NCBI RefSeq assembly: GCF_900111645.1
Contig: NZ_FOHQ01000005.1
Coordinates: 122,964-186,963, forward strand
DNA: 64,000 nucleotides
Origin: Methanococcoides vulcani
Lineage (GTDB): Archaea; Halobacteriota; Methanosarcinia; Methanosarcinales; Methanosarcinaceae
Direction of reading: 5' to 3'
The notes beneath the pieces were generated by a model, which was given only the letters and a program-made list of their open reading frames with translations, was not told where the DNA came from and searched no databases. The position numbers and the translations under genes are program-made. Shown piece after piece: positions 26,691-36,218 of the stretch; the first letter of the stretch is position 1, and each line of letters opens with the position of its first letter.

Positions 26691-27614
26691 ATGACAATTC
26701 CTGAAATACCTGACTTTGAGGCCTTGCTGAAAAAGCAGGGATATAGTCTGGCAGGTACCCATTCTGCTGTAAAGACCTGCCTGTGGCTTGGTCGTTCCAT
26801 GAAAGGAGAAGGTGACTGTTATAAGTCCAGGTTCTATGGTATCACTTCGCATTGTTGTCTGCAGATGACACCTACTTTGAGGTGCAACCAGCGCTGTCTT
26901 TTTTGCTGGAGGCCTACAGAAGCGGAGGTATCTTTCCCGAAAGATTGGGATTCTCCAGTGGAAATAGTGGGGTCATCGATCAATGCACAGCGAAAATTAA
27001 TATCTGGATTTGGTGGCTCAGCACCAAGGGAGCGCTGGGAGGAAGCAAACCAGCCCAAACACGTTGCTATCTCACTTTCAGGGGAGCCGACCTTGTATCC
27101 GTATCTGCCTGAACTTGTGAAAGAGTACGAGAAACAGGGTTTTACCACTTTTGTTGTAAGCAACGGTACTGTTCCTGATATGATGGAAAGGATCGAACCT
27201 TCCCAATTATACATGAGCCTTGATGCTCCTGACAGGGAAACATATGAAAAGGTCTGCAAGCCGAAATCCGCTGAACTATGGGACAATATCAACAGGTCGC
27301 TGGAAATACTCGGAAAGAAGAATAACCGCAAAGCAATACGCATAACCCTTGTAAAGGGTATGAACATGATCGATCCGGCAGGTTATGCACGTCTTATTGA
27401 GATAGCAGATCCGGATTACGTTGAGGTCAAGGCGTATATGCACCTTGGTTTTTCCAGAAGTCGCCTTCCTCGTGAAGCGATGCCTTCACATGAGGAAGTT
27501 GTCAGTTTTGCAAAAGAACTTGCTGACCATCTTGGATATAGCATTGCAGATGAAGTGGAAGTAAGCCGCATCGCACTGCTTTCAAAGGACGGTAAAGTTA
27601 GCTATCTTGACTGA
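26691..27614 (+). CDS. taw1: tRNA 4-demethylwyosine synthase Taw1
   Basis: A radical SAM enzyme that condenses pyruvate with N1-methylguanosine-37 of tRNA-Phe to form the wyosine tricycle. The SAM cluster motif is CNQRCLFCW. The family stretches CLWLGRSMKGEGDCYKS, LSGEPTLYPYLPELV and SNGTVPDMM are present, and a second cysteine set (CLWLG...CYKSRFYGITSHCC) fits the extra cluster of this family. ATG 26691 is preceded by GAAGGA at a good distance. ATG 26655, ATG 26664 and GTG 26640 are alternatives; the TATA box at about 26630 argues against the most upstream. Confidence 0.93.
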   Translation: MTIPEIPDFEALLKKQGYSLAGTHSAVKTCLWLGRSMKGEGDCYKSRFYGITSHCCLQMTPTLRCNQRCLFCWRPTEAEVSFPKDWDSPVEIVGSSINAQRKLISGFGGSAPRERWEEANQPKHVAISLSGEPTLYPYLPELVKEYEKQGFTTFVVSNGTVPDMMERIEPSQLYMSLDAPDRETYEKVCKPKSAELWDNINRSLEILGKKNNRKAIRITLVKGMNMIDPAGYARLIEIADPDYVEVKAYMHLGFSRSRLPREAMPSHEEVVSFAKELADHLGYSIADEVEVSRIALLSKDGKVSYLD

Positions 27615-27782
27615 AGCTGAGTTTCTGGCTTCTGGCCAGTCACAATCTATATTTATATCCTTGTTTACATAGGATACATCCATTTAGCTAATAGCATCCA
27701 TGTTCTGTATGCAGAACATGATCATCAAGATGCTCAACGCATCTATAATCCCAATTGATCCTTATTATGGAGTATTCCCACA

Positions 27783-29027
27783 ATGGCTGACCAATCTTCA
27801 CATCAAAAATATGAATTTAAAAAGAAACTGGAATCGTTAAGGAATAAGCGAGGTCGTGGTACTGAACTGATCTCCTTGTATATTCCCCCTGACAAGCAGC
27901 TTTCAGATGTGGTTGCACAGCTCAAGACCGAGCACGGTCAGGCTTCCAACATCAAATCCAAGCTGACCAAGACAAATGTGCAGGGTGCCATAGAATCCAT
28001 TATGTCCAGACTCAGGTATGTGACAGTCCCTGAGAACGGTATCGTCTATTTCACAGGCGCTGTTGATATCGGAGCCAACAAGACAAATATGGAGACAACT
28101 ATCATTGAGCCTCCACAGCCTATTATTACATACAGGTATCACTGTGATTCTTCATTCTACCTTGACCCGCTGGAGGAGATGTTAAGGGAAGCAAAGACCT
28201 ATGGTCTGCTCGTCCTTGACAGGCGTGAGGCCTCAGTAGGGCTTCTGGTGGGCAAGCACATAGAACCATATCGTAACCTGACCTCAACCGTTCCTGGTAA
28301 ACAGAGGAAAGGAGGACAGAGTGCCCACAGGTTCCAGCAGCTTCGACTTATTGCCATACACGATTTCTACAAGCGTATCGGTGATGCAGCAAGTGAGGTC
28401 TTCCTCACAGTTGACCAGAAGGACTTTGAAGGCGTGCTTGTTGGTGGTCCTTCACCAACAAAAGAGGAGTTCGAGTCCGGTCATTTCTTCCACCATGAGA
28501 TAGAGAAGAAGATGCTTGGGCTTTTCGATGTAGCATATACAGATGAGTCCGGTCTTTCAGAACTTGTGAACGCGGCAAGTGAAAGACTTGAGGACCTTGA
28601 TCTCATGGTAGAGAAGAAACTGATGCAGCAGTTCTTCAAGGAACTGGTATCGGATTCAGGCAAAGCGACCTATGGTGAGGACAACGTACGTGAGAACCTC
28701 CTGATAGGTGCTGTCGATATAATGCTCGTATCAGAAGACCTAAGAGCTGAGAGGGAGACCGTCAGGTGTACGTCTTGCGATTATGAGAAAAAGACCACCA
28801 GGGATTTCAAGCCTGGTGATTCGAAGACAAGTCTTGGTAACTGCCCGAAATGTGGTTCCTATCTTGAGGTAGTGGAGAAGGTCGATGTTGTGGATGAACT
28901 ATCCGAAATGTGTGACCAGATGAGTACCACGGTAGAGTTCATTTCCACTGATTTTGAAGAGGGTGCACAGCTTCTGAACGCTTTTGGTGGTATCGTCGCT
29001 ATCTTGCGTTTCAACACAGGCATCTGA
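27783..29027 (+). CDS. prf1: Peptide chain release factor aRF1
   Basis: aRF1 reads stop codons and releases the peptide. The NIKS stop-codon recognition motif is residues 56-59 (ASNIKSKLT). The GGQ hydrolysis motif is in RKGGQSAHRFQQLR near residue 178. A zinc-binding mini-domain (CTSCDYEKK...CPKCGS) lies in domain 3. Length 414 is normal. In a pyrrolysine-using archaeon this factor competes with tRNA-Pyl at UAG. It is followed by argS after 22 bases, so they are likely co-transcribed. Confidence 0.97.
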   Translation: MADQSSHQKYEFKKKLESLRNKRGRGTELISLYIPPDKQLSDVVAQLKTEHGQASNIKSKLTKTNVQGAIESIMSRLRYVTVPENGIVYFTGAVDIGANKTNMETTIIEPPQPIITYRYHCDSSFYLDPLEEMLREAKTYGLLVLDRREASVGLLVGKHIEPYRNLTSTVPGKQRKGGQSAHRFQQLRLIAIHDFYKRIGDAASEVFLTVDQKDFEGVLVGGPSPTKEEFESGHFFHHEIEKKMLGLFDVAYTDESGLSELVNAASERLEDLDLMVEKKLMQQFFKELVSDSGKATYGEDNVRENLLIGAVDIMLVSEDLRAERETVRCTSCDYEKKTTRDFKPGDSKTSLGNCPKCGSYLEVVEKVDVVDELSEMCDQMSTTVEFISTDFEEGAQLLNAFGGIVAILRFNTGI

Positions 29028-29049
29028 GGTTAATTAACAGGTGATCATT

Positions 29050-30753
29050 TTGTTCCTAAATTTTATACAGCAGGTTACATCCGTACTGAACGATGCTGTC
29101 CGTTCGGCAGGTTTTGAAGTGAACGATCTGGAGCTTGGTCCTTCCCAGCATGCAGACCTTTCGTCAAGGGTCGCATTCAGGCTGGCCTCTGTTGCAAAAC
29201 AGAGCCCAAAGGACGTTGCTGACAGGATCGCTTCTGAGGTAGTAATACCAGAGGGTTCCTATATCGGGAAGGTAGAGGCATTGGGCCCATATCTGAATAT
29301 CAGTGCCAGTCGCAGTTTCATTGATGCTATCGTTTCCGGGATCAGGGAGAAAAAGGAGTCTTTCGGAGGCAATTTCTGTGAGGGCAGGATACTGCTTGAA
29401 CACACTTCTGCTAACCCTAACGGTCCTCTTCATGTCGGACACATAAGAAATTCCATTATCGGAGATACCCTTGGTAGAATCCTCAAACGTGCAGGATACA
29501 ATGTCGAGCTGCACTACTATGTAAATGACATGGGCCGTCAGATAGCCATAGTTTCCTGGGCTCTTGAGCACTTCGAGTTCGATGAAAGTTCCAAGCCCGA
29601 CCATGCTATTGCAGATGTTTACATAAAGGCGAACGCAGAGCTTGAGACACACCCCGAAAAGGTTGCCGAGATCGACAGGCTCATGCAGCTTGTTGAGAGC
29701 GGTGATGAGGAGACAATTGAGCGTTTCGATAAGGCTGTAGGTCTTGCAGTTGCAGGTATCAAGGAAACCCTCGGAAAGATGAACGTCTCCCACGACGAGT
29801 TCCCGAAGGAATCAAGTTTCATCAGGTCCGGTGATGTTTCAAGGATAGTGGATGAGATCAAGGCTACAGGACGTACTGAGATCGATAATGGTGCCCTTGT
29901 TGTGGATCTTCTGGATTACGGATTTGAAAAGACGCTAGTTATCCAGCGTTCTGATGGTACTTCACTTTATACAACACGTGACCTTGCATACCATGAATGG
30001 AAGGGAGAGCGTGCTGACAGGATCATCGATATCTTTGGAGCAGACCATAAACTTATCTCCGGTCAGCTCAAGGCCACGTTGAATGCCATAGGCAAAAAAG
30101 AACCTGAGTTCGTTATCTTTGAGTTCGTTTCATTGCCTGAAGGTTCAATGAGCACAAGGCGCGGCAAGTTCATAAGTGCCGACGAACTGTTCGACCAGGT
30201 CAAGGTCCGGGCACTGGAAGAGGTGGACAAGCGCCGCCCTGAGATGCCTGACGATTTCAAGAAACAGGTTGCTGACATGGTCGGTATCGGTGCTGTCAGG
30301 TACGATATCGTGAAGGTCTCACCTGAGAAATCCACGGTCTTCGACTGGAAGGAAGCTCTGGATTTCGAGAAGCAGGGCGGTCCTTTCGTACAGTACTCAC
30401 ATGCACGTGCATGCAGTATCCTGCGAAAGGCAAAGGATGAAGGCCTGTGGGACAGTGAGGCAATTATTGCTCCTTCACTTCTTGTGGAAGATACTGAGAT
30501 AGCTCTTATCAAGAAGATGGGAATGTTCGACAATGTGCTGGACCAGTGTGCAAAGGAACTGAAACCTCATATGCTTGCTATCTACGGAAGGGAACTTGCA
30601 GATGCATTCAACCAGTTCTATCGCTTCGTGTCCGTCCTCAATGCTGAAGAAGAGGATGTCCGTGCAAGCCGTCTGGCTCTTGTGGACTGTGCAAGGATAG
30701 TGCTTGCTAACACTCTGGATACCCTTGGAATGGGTGCTCCTGAATCAATGTAA
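29050..30753 (+). CDS. argS: Arginyl-tRNA synthetase
   Basis: A class I synthetase charging tRNA-Arg; 567 residues. The signature HVGH (PNGPLHVGHIRNS) is near residue 130. The KMSK-equivalent loop is the degenerate GSMSTRRGKF, typical of ArgS. The Arg-specific DALR anticodon domain closes the protein (YGRELADAFNQFYR). A TTG start at 29050 is selected because AGGTGAT sits four bases upstream and yields MFLNF, the usual archaeal ArgS beginning; the GTG at 29041 overlaps that ribosome site. Confidence 0.95.
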   Translation: MFLNFIQQVTSVLNDAVRSAGFEVNDLELGPSQHADLSSRVAFRLASVAKQSPKDVADRIASEVVIPEGSYIGKVEALGPYLNISASRSFIDAIVSGIREKKESFGGNFCEGRILLEHTSANPNGPLHVGHIRNSIIGDTLGRILKRAGYNVELHYYVNDMGRQIAIVSWALEHFEFDESSKPDHAIADVYIKANAELETHPEKVAEIDRLMQLVESGDEETIERFDKAVGLAVAGIKETLGKMNVSHDEFPKESSFIRSGDVSRIVDEIKATGRTEIDNGALVVDLLDYGFEKTLVIQRSDGTSLYTTRDLAYHEWKGERADRIIDIFGADHKLISGQLKATLNAIGKKEPEFVIFEFVSLPEGSMSTRRGKFISADELFDQVKVRALEEVDKRRPEMPDDFKKQVADMVGIGAVRYDIVKVSPEKSTVFDWKEALDFEKQGGPFVQYSHARACSILRKAKDEGLWDSEAIIAPSLLVEDTEIALIKKMGMFDNVLDQCAKELKPHMLAIYGRELADAFNQFYRFVSVLNAEEEDVRASRLALVDCARIVLANTLDTLGMGAPESM

Positions 30754-30797
30754 TTCAGGCATGAAAAACATATCAACACAGATCGGGAGAATGGAAT

Positions 30798-31079
30798 ATG
30801 AAATTATACATGTACTTTCTCCTGTATCTTTTTTTAGTAAATGCTTATGCTTTCTGGCTGATGTACTCTGACAAAAAGAAAGCTATTAAGAACCAGTACA
30901 GGATACCGGAAAAGACCCTTTTCACCTGGGCATTGCTGGGCGGGAGCATAGGTTCCATAATGGGGATGCAGAAGTTCAGGCATAAGACCAGGCATCCGAA
31001 ATTCAGGATCGGGATGCCTCTGATATTTATAGTGGAAGGCTATCTTTTCCTGGAATATGCTTTACAGGTCCTGTTTTGA
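30798..31079 (+). CDS. DUF1294 small membrane protein
   Basis: 93 residues with an N-terminal helix (about 3-22) and a C-terminal helix (about 73-92). The DUF1294 pattern MYSDKKKAIKNQYRIPEKTLF, WALLGGSIGS, MQKFRHKTRHPKFRIGMP is complete between them. The family is widespread but has no known function. It follows argS by 44 bases on the same strand. Confidence 0.85.
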   Translation: MKLYMYFLLYLFLVNAYAFWLMYSDKKKAIKNQYRIPEKTLFTWALLGGSIGSIMGMQKFRHKTRHPKFRIGMPLIFIVEGYLFLEYALQVLF

Positions 31080-31202
31080 GATCATGTGATCATCATATGA
31101 TCATCGTGTGGCTATTATGTAGCTGCATCATTGATTTCAGATACCTATCTGAAAAACTATTCTGCAAAGCGTTTTATAAAAAAAGAAGTTGATTACTGTA
31201 TA

Positions 31203-31610
31203 ATGAAGATACGGATCGAAACTCCAAAATTCAGCTTTTTCAAGTATCAGAAAGTTGATGACGGGTACAAAAGAGTCCTTTTTTCCCCGATACCTACGAT
31301 ATTCAACTATGGTTTCATTGAAGATACCTTAGGCGATGATGGGATGGAAGAGGATGCCATCGTACTCGGACCCCGGCTTCCTCAGGGCACCCTGGTAAAA
31401 CTGACCAATGCCGGTGGTGTGGTCAGATTTGTGGATGATTCTGTTCAGGACGATAAGAAAGTATTCTATCTTGGAGACAGGTATTCTGAAAAACTGTTCG
31501 GCTTATATTTCAGGATATATGCACTGTTCAAAAGGTTCCGCTATCTGCTCTTTGAAAGAAGAATTGCAGAATGCAGGTTCGAAGGTATTGAATTGTTCGA
31601 GGAAAAGTGA
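31203..31610 (+). CDS. Divergent inorganic pyrophosphatase-like protein
   Basis: A 135-residue protein. The middle resembles family I inorganic pyrophosphatase: IPTIFNYGFIEDTLGDDGMEEDAIVLGPRL parallels the DGDPxD signature region, and VVRFVDDSVQDDKKVF parallels the DDK motif region. The signature is altered (DGMEED rather than DGDPLD), so one metal-binding Asp appears replaced, and the protein is shorter than active enzymes. It may be an inactive or narrow-substrate relative. ATG 31203 is the natural start; the frame upstream is leader. Confidence 0.55.
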   Translation: MKIRIETPKFSFFKYQKVDDGYKRVLFSPIPTIFNYGFIEDTLGDDGMEEDAIVLGPRLPQGTLVKLTNAGGVVRFVDDSVQDDKKVFYLGDRYSEKLFGLYFRIYALFKRFRYLLFERRIAECRFEGIELFEEK

Positions 31611-31737
31611 GAACTGGTCAGTGTACCAATCAGTGTGAACTAAACTGATAAATGTAAATCAAAATAGTGTTCTGCAAAAAAGAGATTAGGAAAAGGCACA
31701 TCCTTCTCCTGAAGAATTGTACTGGAGTGTTTTATTC

Positions 31738-32772
31738 TTAAAGGATATTGATGGTCTGTATATTCTTGACCTTGTTACTGAAAGGTATTCCTTCCTGCTC
31801 CAGATGCTCTTTTATCGTACCCTCGACGATCTTCACAAGCTCTTCCTTTTCCACATTTGTAACTGCTGAAAGGAACTTCACGCTGCAATCCTTTCCTTTT
31901 GTTTCAAAGAACTCGATATGAGGTATGCTCTCTGAAGATGTGATACTGGCTTTCATGAGGATTCCCGGGTATTCCATGGCCATTTTTATGTGACCTACGA
32001 AATCCGGATTGAGCTTTTTGACCTGCTTGCTTATGGAAGTCAGGACATCTGTTGCATACTTTTCTGCCTTTTGCTCTTCCAGTTCGCAGTCTTTGATGAT
32101 AAGTTCGCCGGAATAGGAACTGACCTCAGAGGCTTCAATAGAATTGATAGCTTCTCTTGATTCCCTTTCCTTACTCTTGCCTGCCAGCAGGTCTATGAGC
32201 CTCTGGAACTTCTCATCGACTTCCTTTGCAGAGAATTCAATAACTTCTGCTTCGGGATTGATCTCCTCCAGGAAATTCCTGACCTCTGCAACCTTTTCTT
32301 CCTCTGCGATATCGACCTTGTTGATACAGAGGATCTCAGCATCTTCTATCTGTGTCAGGATGAACTTCGGTGTTTGCTTTATCTCGGTGTTGAACCTTGT
32401 CCCGTCAACAATGTTCACGATAGGTGCAAAGCTCAGGTCATCTATCTTCATGAGGCCGATGTCTTCCTTGATCTGCCTTGGGAAGGCGATGCCTGTAGGC
32501 TCGATAATAATAACGTCAGGGTGGAAGTCATCTGAAAGTTTGGCAAGGGTGTATTCCATGCTGATCTTGAGAGTACAGCAGATACAGCCGCTTGTAAGTT
32601 CTTCGGTGACGATCCCGGTGCTTGAAAGTGTGTCACCGTCAAGTCCGATCTCACCTATCTCGTTCACGATTATCGCGATCTTGTGGCCTGTTTCGCTCAA
32701 ATGCTTACCGAGCTTTAACAATGTAGTGGTCTTGCCGCTTCCGAGAAAGCCGCCTATGATCATTATCTTCAA
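31738..32772 (-). CDS. COG0523 (CobW/YjiA/ZNG) metallochaperone GTPase
   Basis: A 344-residue G3E GTPase with P-loop GGFLGSGKTT (residues 7-16), the metal-binding GCICC motif (SGCICCTL, about 62-66), Walker B IIIEPTG and the base motif NKVD. The C-terminal domain is present. These proteins hydrolyse GTP to hand zinc or cobalt to target proteins. It is divergent from a zinc-dependent methionine synthase gene with a 178-base shared promoter region, suggesting a client (inference). Confidence 0.88.
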   Translation of the reverse strand: MKIMIIGGFLGSGKTTTLLKLGKHLSETGHKIAIIVNEIGEIGLDGDTLSSTGIVTEELTSGCICCTLKISMEYTLAKLSDDFHPDVIIIEPTGIAFPRQIKEDIGLMKIDDLSFAPIVNIVDGTRFNTEIKQTPKFILTQIEDAEILCINKVDIAEEEKVAEVRNFLEEINPEAEVIEFSAKEVDEKFQRLIDLLAGKSKERESREAINSIEASEVSSYSGELIIKDCELEEQKAEKYATDVLTSISKQVKKLNPDFVGHIKMAMEYPGILMKASITSSESIPHIEFFETKGKDCSVKFLSAVTNVEKEELVKIVEGTIKEHLEQEGIPFSNKVKNIQTINIL

Positions 32773-32950
32773 TTATCTCACCAGTGGTAGAATGATATTA
32801 TTTAAGAAAATTACTTCCTTTTAAGCTTCTTTTCAACTTGGGAGTCTTTACTTATAATACTTGCAGGTTCGGTGTTTAGTTTCTTTTTCTCATACTCCCA
32901 AAGAAAATAATTCGCTAACATTATAAATGATACTCGCACATACGATAGTT

Positions 32951-33979
32951 ATGAGTGACCTGATCTTTGATGACATTGGCAGTTATCCGCTACCTGAAGG
33001 CGTAACAAAGGAGTGGATGGAGAGTGCATTTTCGAAAAGGGATAGTGATGAGAAGCTTTTTTCTGTCATACGTTCGGCCTTTAGCCAGAAACTTGATGCT
33101 GGTGTGCAGGTAGCAACATATCCCCAGTTCCAGGACATGAACCAGCAGTTCCTGTCAATCATCAATGATCCGGAATGTGTGGAAGAGCCTTTCAAGGTCA
33201 AAGAGGACAGCGCACGTATCCTTGAGCTTGCTGTTATAGAAGAAGCTGCTGCAGAGTACAGGGATGAGACCGGTGAAAAACCGGATGTCCGTATCTGTGT
33301 GACCGGTCCGCTTGAACTTTATCTTAAGGACTTCGGGGGAACCCAGTACACAGACATCCTGAACCTGCTTGCAATAAGTATCGACCGTTTCATAAGCAAT
33401 TCGATCAAGTCTGCGAAGAACTTCAATATCAGGACGGTCTCCATCGATGAGCCAAGTATCGGTATCAACCCACAGGTCATGTTCGAGGATGCCGAACTGG
33501 TGGAAGCACTGAGCACTGCCACTTCCTATGCAGGTAAGCAGGACGTGGACGTGGAGATCCATCTGCACTCCCCGCTTCATTACAGGATAGCCTGTGATAC
33601 ACCGACCATTAATGTCATAGGTGTGGAGTCTGCAGCAAACCCTTCCTATCTTGATCTTATCGACAGGAAGGTGCTGGAAGATGCCGATTCGTTCCTGCGC
33701 GTGGGTATTGCGAGGACCGATATTTTCAACCTTGCGTCTGTACTCAACGAAAAGTACAACACTAATGTCTGGAAGGACACTCAGTATTTGTCGGAGATTG
33801 TAACGGAAATGGAAACTCCGGATGTCATCTCAAAGCGCCTTGAAAAAGCAGATTCCATATTCGGGGATCGCATCAAGTATGTTGGTCCCGATTGTGGTCT
33901 TGGTTCCTGGCCAACACAGGAAATTGCAGGACAATTGCTCAGGAATGTATCTGAAGGGATTGACAAGTTCTCCAAATAA
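32951..33979 (+). CDS. Core-MetE type methionine synthase (folate-independent)
   Basis: A 342-residue TIM-barrel protein of the MetE C-terminal/UROD superfamily, lacking the N-terminal half of bacterial MetE. Archaeal short forms methylate homocysteine using a corrinoid rather than folate. FDDIGSYPLP opens the barrel. Likely zinc ligands are His in EIHLHSPLHY and Cys in VGPDCGLGSWP. SIDEPSIG carries the conserved substrate acid. ATG 32951 gives the typical MSDLIFDDIGSYP start; 32927 is an alternative. The methyl donor cannot be read from sequence. Confidence 0.83.
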   Translation: MSDLIFDDIGSYPLPEGVTKEWMESAFSKRDSDEKLFSVIRSAFSQKLDAGVQVATYPQFQDMNQQFLSIINDPECVEEPFKVKEDSARILELAVIEEAAAEYRDETGEKPDVRICVTGPLELYLKDFGGTQYTDILNLLAISIDRFISNSIKSAKNFNIRTVSIDEPSIGINPQVMFEDAELVEALSTATSYAGKQDVDVEIHLHSPLHYRIACDTPTINVIGVESAANPSYLDLIDRKVLEDADSFLRVGIARTDIFNLASVLNEKYNTNVWKDTQYLSEIVTEMETPDVISKRLEKADSIFGDRIKYVGPDCGLGSWPTQEIAGQLLRNVSEGIDKFSK

Positions 33980-34013
33980 GATAATTCAGTACTGAAAAGA
34001 CAACGTGTTCAGA

Positions 34014-35084
34014 TCATATCAGGGTCCTGCTGATCAACAGACCCATCAGATCGATCACATATCCTGCTATTTTTGGTGTCAATCGTATTTCTATATATGC
34101 AGCAACATGGAGCATAATTATCGCAATTGAGAATATTTTCAACAGGTATCGGGATCTCAGATATGCTCCTGTGATATCCTCTATCCTTCTAATGTCTTCT
34201 TTTAGATCCTCTTCTTTTTCAGCTTCGAATAAACGCCCTTTTATGATCTCTTCTGAGTGAATTCTTGAAAATCTGTATGCAATGGATGTTGCTATGAAAA
34301 TTGCCGGCAGTTCAATTATTCCATGAGGAAGTATTGAAGCAAAGTAATATATGAAAGCAAAGTCAGCTCCTAGAACAATACCAGCAAATCCTGCTGTTTG
34401 AATCCCCCACAGTATACCATTGAACACGAAAAATGCAAGGATAGTTCCTGCTATAAGGCCATTTAGGAACAATGTCATCACAGGAAATATGAGTGGGAGT
34501 ACTGATGCTATTGCTCTATAGTCCTCGCCGGTGTAACCGCAATGTTTCCAGATAGAATTTGAGCTATCATTTTTCTCATCCACATCATATTTCTTTATAT
34601 CAGGATAGATGTGCAGGGCGACCTTCTGTACAAATGAAAAAAAGGGTGAAGATAATTTTTCCATATTACAGGAGATCTTAGAATAGAACGGGTGCTGTGA
34701 GCGCAATATTAATTCTTTGAATACTATTCTGTGACTGTATGTTATGGCTCCGGCACCGATAGATGTGACAAATATTGCTATTATGTTGAAGAAAAAAACA
34801 GAATATAGCGGACCGATATATCTGGCACCGAACTCCACTTTTGAAGTAGCGGCATCTGAGGTTGAAATAATTGCCTCGTTGACGACATCAACTTCTGAAG
34901 TAGCAGCCTGTGCTGTTGAGATCAGGACAGCACTTACCGATTCAGGTTGCGAAAAGAAGAAAGCAACTACGTAAACAGATATGCTGAATACAAAGGCCAG
35001 TATCGTAAATAGCGTGAACAGTTTCACTGACCATATTACATCTTTCCGTTTTATTTTGAATTGGCTGCTTTCTTCTTTTTCCAT
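34014..35084 (-). CDS. SpoIIM-like (stage II sporulation protein M/DUF95) membrane protein
   Basis: A 356-residue membrane protein with one N-terminal helix (about 20-45), a loop of repeated ATSEVDVV/ATSKVEF segments outside, then four or more helices. The diagnostic motif of the DUF95 family is ILPHGIIELPAIFIA (about residues 265-280). Archaeal members are unrelated to sporulation; their role is unknown. It starts 11 bases after hisG, so it is co-transcribed though functionally unlinked. Confidence 0.85.
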   Translation of the reverse strand: MEKEESSQFKIKRKDVIWSVKLFTLFTILAFVFSISVYVVAFFFSQPESVSAVLISTAQAATSEVDVVNEAIISTSDAATSKVEFGARYIGPLYSVFFFNIIAIFVTSIGAGAITYSHRIVFKELILRSQHPFYSKISCNMEKLSSPFFSFVQKVALHIYPDIKKYDVDEKNDSSNSIWKHCGYTGEDYRAIASVLPLIFPVMTLFLNGLIAGTILAFFVFNGILWGIQTAGFAGIVLGADFAFIYYFASILPHGIIELPAIFIATSIAYRFSRIHSEEIIKGRLFEAEKEEDLKEDIRRIEDITGAYLRSRYLLKIFSIAIIMLHVAAYIEIRLTPKIAGYVIDLMGLLISRTLI

Positions 35085-35095
35085 GATCGTTCGTT

Positions 35096-35968
35096 TTAGT
35101 GAACTATCTTTGAAATATCAAGTTCAAGGATGTCCTCAGCACCGAGGTCCTTGAGTTTTGGGATCAGGATGTTCACTTCGTTCTTGTTCACAACAGATTC
35201 TACGGCATAGTAGTCGGAATTGTAAAGCTGGGAAACAGTTGGCCTTTTAAGTGATGGAAGTGCCTCGATCACAGAGTCCAGCTTATCAGCAGGTACGTTC
35301 ATGTCGATGAGTACTTTTCCACGTGCTTCGATAACCGCCAGAAGCAAGGTCTTGATCTCTTCTATCTCTTTCCTCTTGACAGGATCGTCCCAGCTTTCCT
35401 TGTTAGCTATAAGCTTTGAGGATGATTCCAGCATAACATCCACGATCTTCAGTCCGTTCTTACGGAGAGTGGATCCTGTCTCTGTGAGGTCGACCACGAC
35501 ATCCATAAGGTCAGGGACCTTTGCTTCGGTTGCACCGTATGAAAAGTGCAGATCGACCGGAATTCCAAGGTCATCGAAGAACTTCTTTGTAATATTCGGA
35601 TACTCGGTTGTAACCCTGCTTCCGGGTTTGATGTCTTTGGCACTCTGGATATCGCTGTCCTGTGGAACAGCAATAACGATCTTTACAATACCGGCACCCT
35701 GCTTGCTGTAGGGCATATCGGCAACCTCTACCACATCTGAACTGGATTCCACTACCCAGTCACGTCCGGAGATCCCGAGATCAAAATAGCCTTCCTCGAT
35801 ATATTTTGGGATCTCCTGTGGGCGCAGGATCTTTATCTTTTCGATCCTTGGATCATTGATCTTTGGGTTGTAATCCCTGGATGTCTTTTTTATCTCAAGG
35901 TCTGCCTGCTTGAACAATAGTAATGTCTGCTCTTCTAAACTGCCTTTTGGGATTGCTATATTGATCAT
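35096..35968 (-). CDS. hisG: ATP phosphoribosyltransferase, long form
   Basis: The first enzyme of histidine biosynthesis. 290 residues with N-terminal INIAIPKGSLEEQT, the FDLGISGRDWV substrate segment, and the PRPP site VVVDLTETGSTLRKNGLKIVD. The C-terminal ACT-like regulatory domain (VLIDMNVPADKLDSVIEALPSLKRPTV region) marks the HisZ-independent long form that histidine feedback-inhibits. ATG 35968 has AAGTGAT upstream and is preferred over GTG 35977. No other his gene is in the window. Confidence 0.95.
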   Translation of the reverse strand: MINIAIPKGSLEEQTLLLFKQADLEIKKTSRDYNPKINDPRIEKIKILRPQEIPKYIEEGYFDLGISGRDWVVESSSDVVEVADMPYSKQGAGIVKIVIAVPQDSDIQSAKDIKPGSRVTTEYPNITKKFFDDLGIPVDLHFSYGATEAKVPDLMDVVVDLTETGSTLRKNGLKIVDVMLESSSKLIANKESWDDPVKRKEIEEIKTLLLAVIEARGKVLIDMNVPADKLDSVIEALPSLKRPTVSQLYNSDYYAVESVVNKNEVNILIPKLKDLGAEDILELDISKIVH

Positions 35969-36218
35969 TTTTATCACTTGTTCGATTTGGACTATGGTTA
36001 TTCAGAGTTCTAATTTGGAGTAAAATGATATTTGTCTGAATAAACAGTTATTGTATTTTTAGTTCTTACTTATGTTTATCAGGATTTCACTTAACTTTAA
36101 CTGTTCCACTTTTTATAATCTATAAATGATAAATATAACTTTCATCGATGACTTAAAATATATCTCCATACAAATATATCTAAGAGATTCATGGTTTGGT
36201 ATTAAAGAGAGGTTTAAT

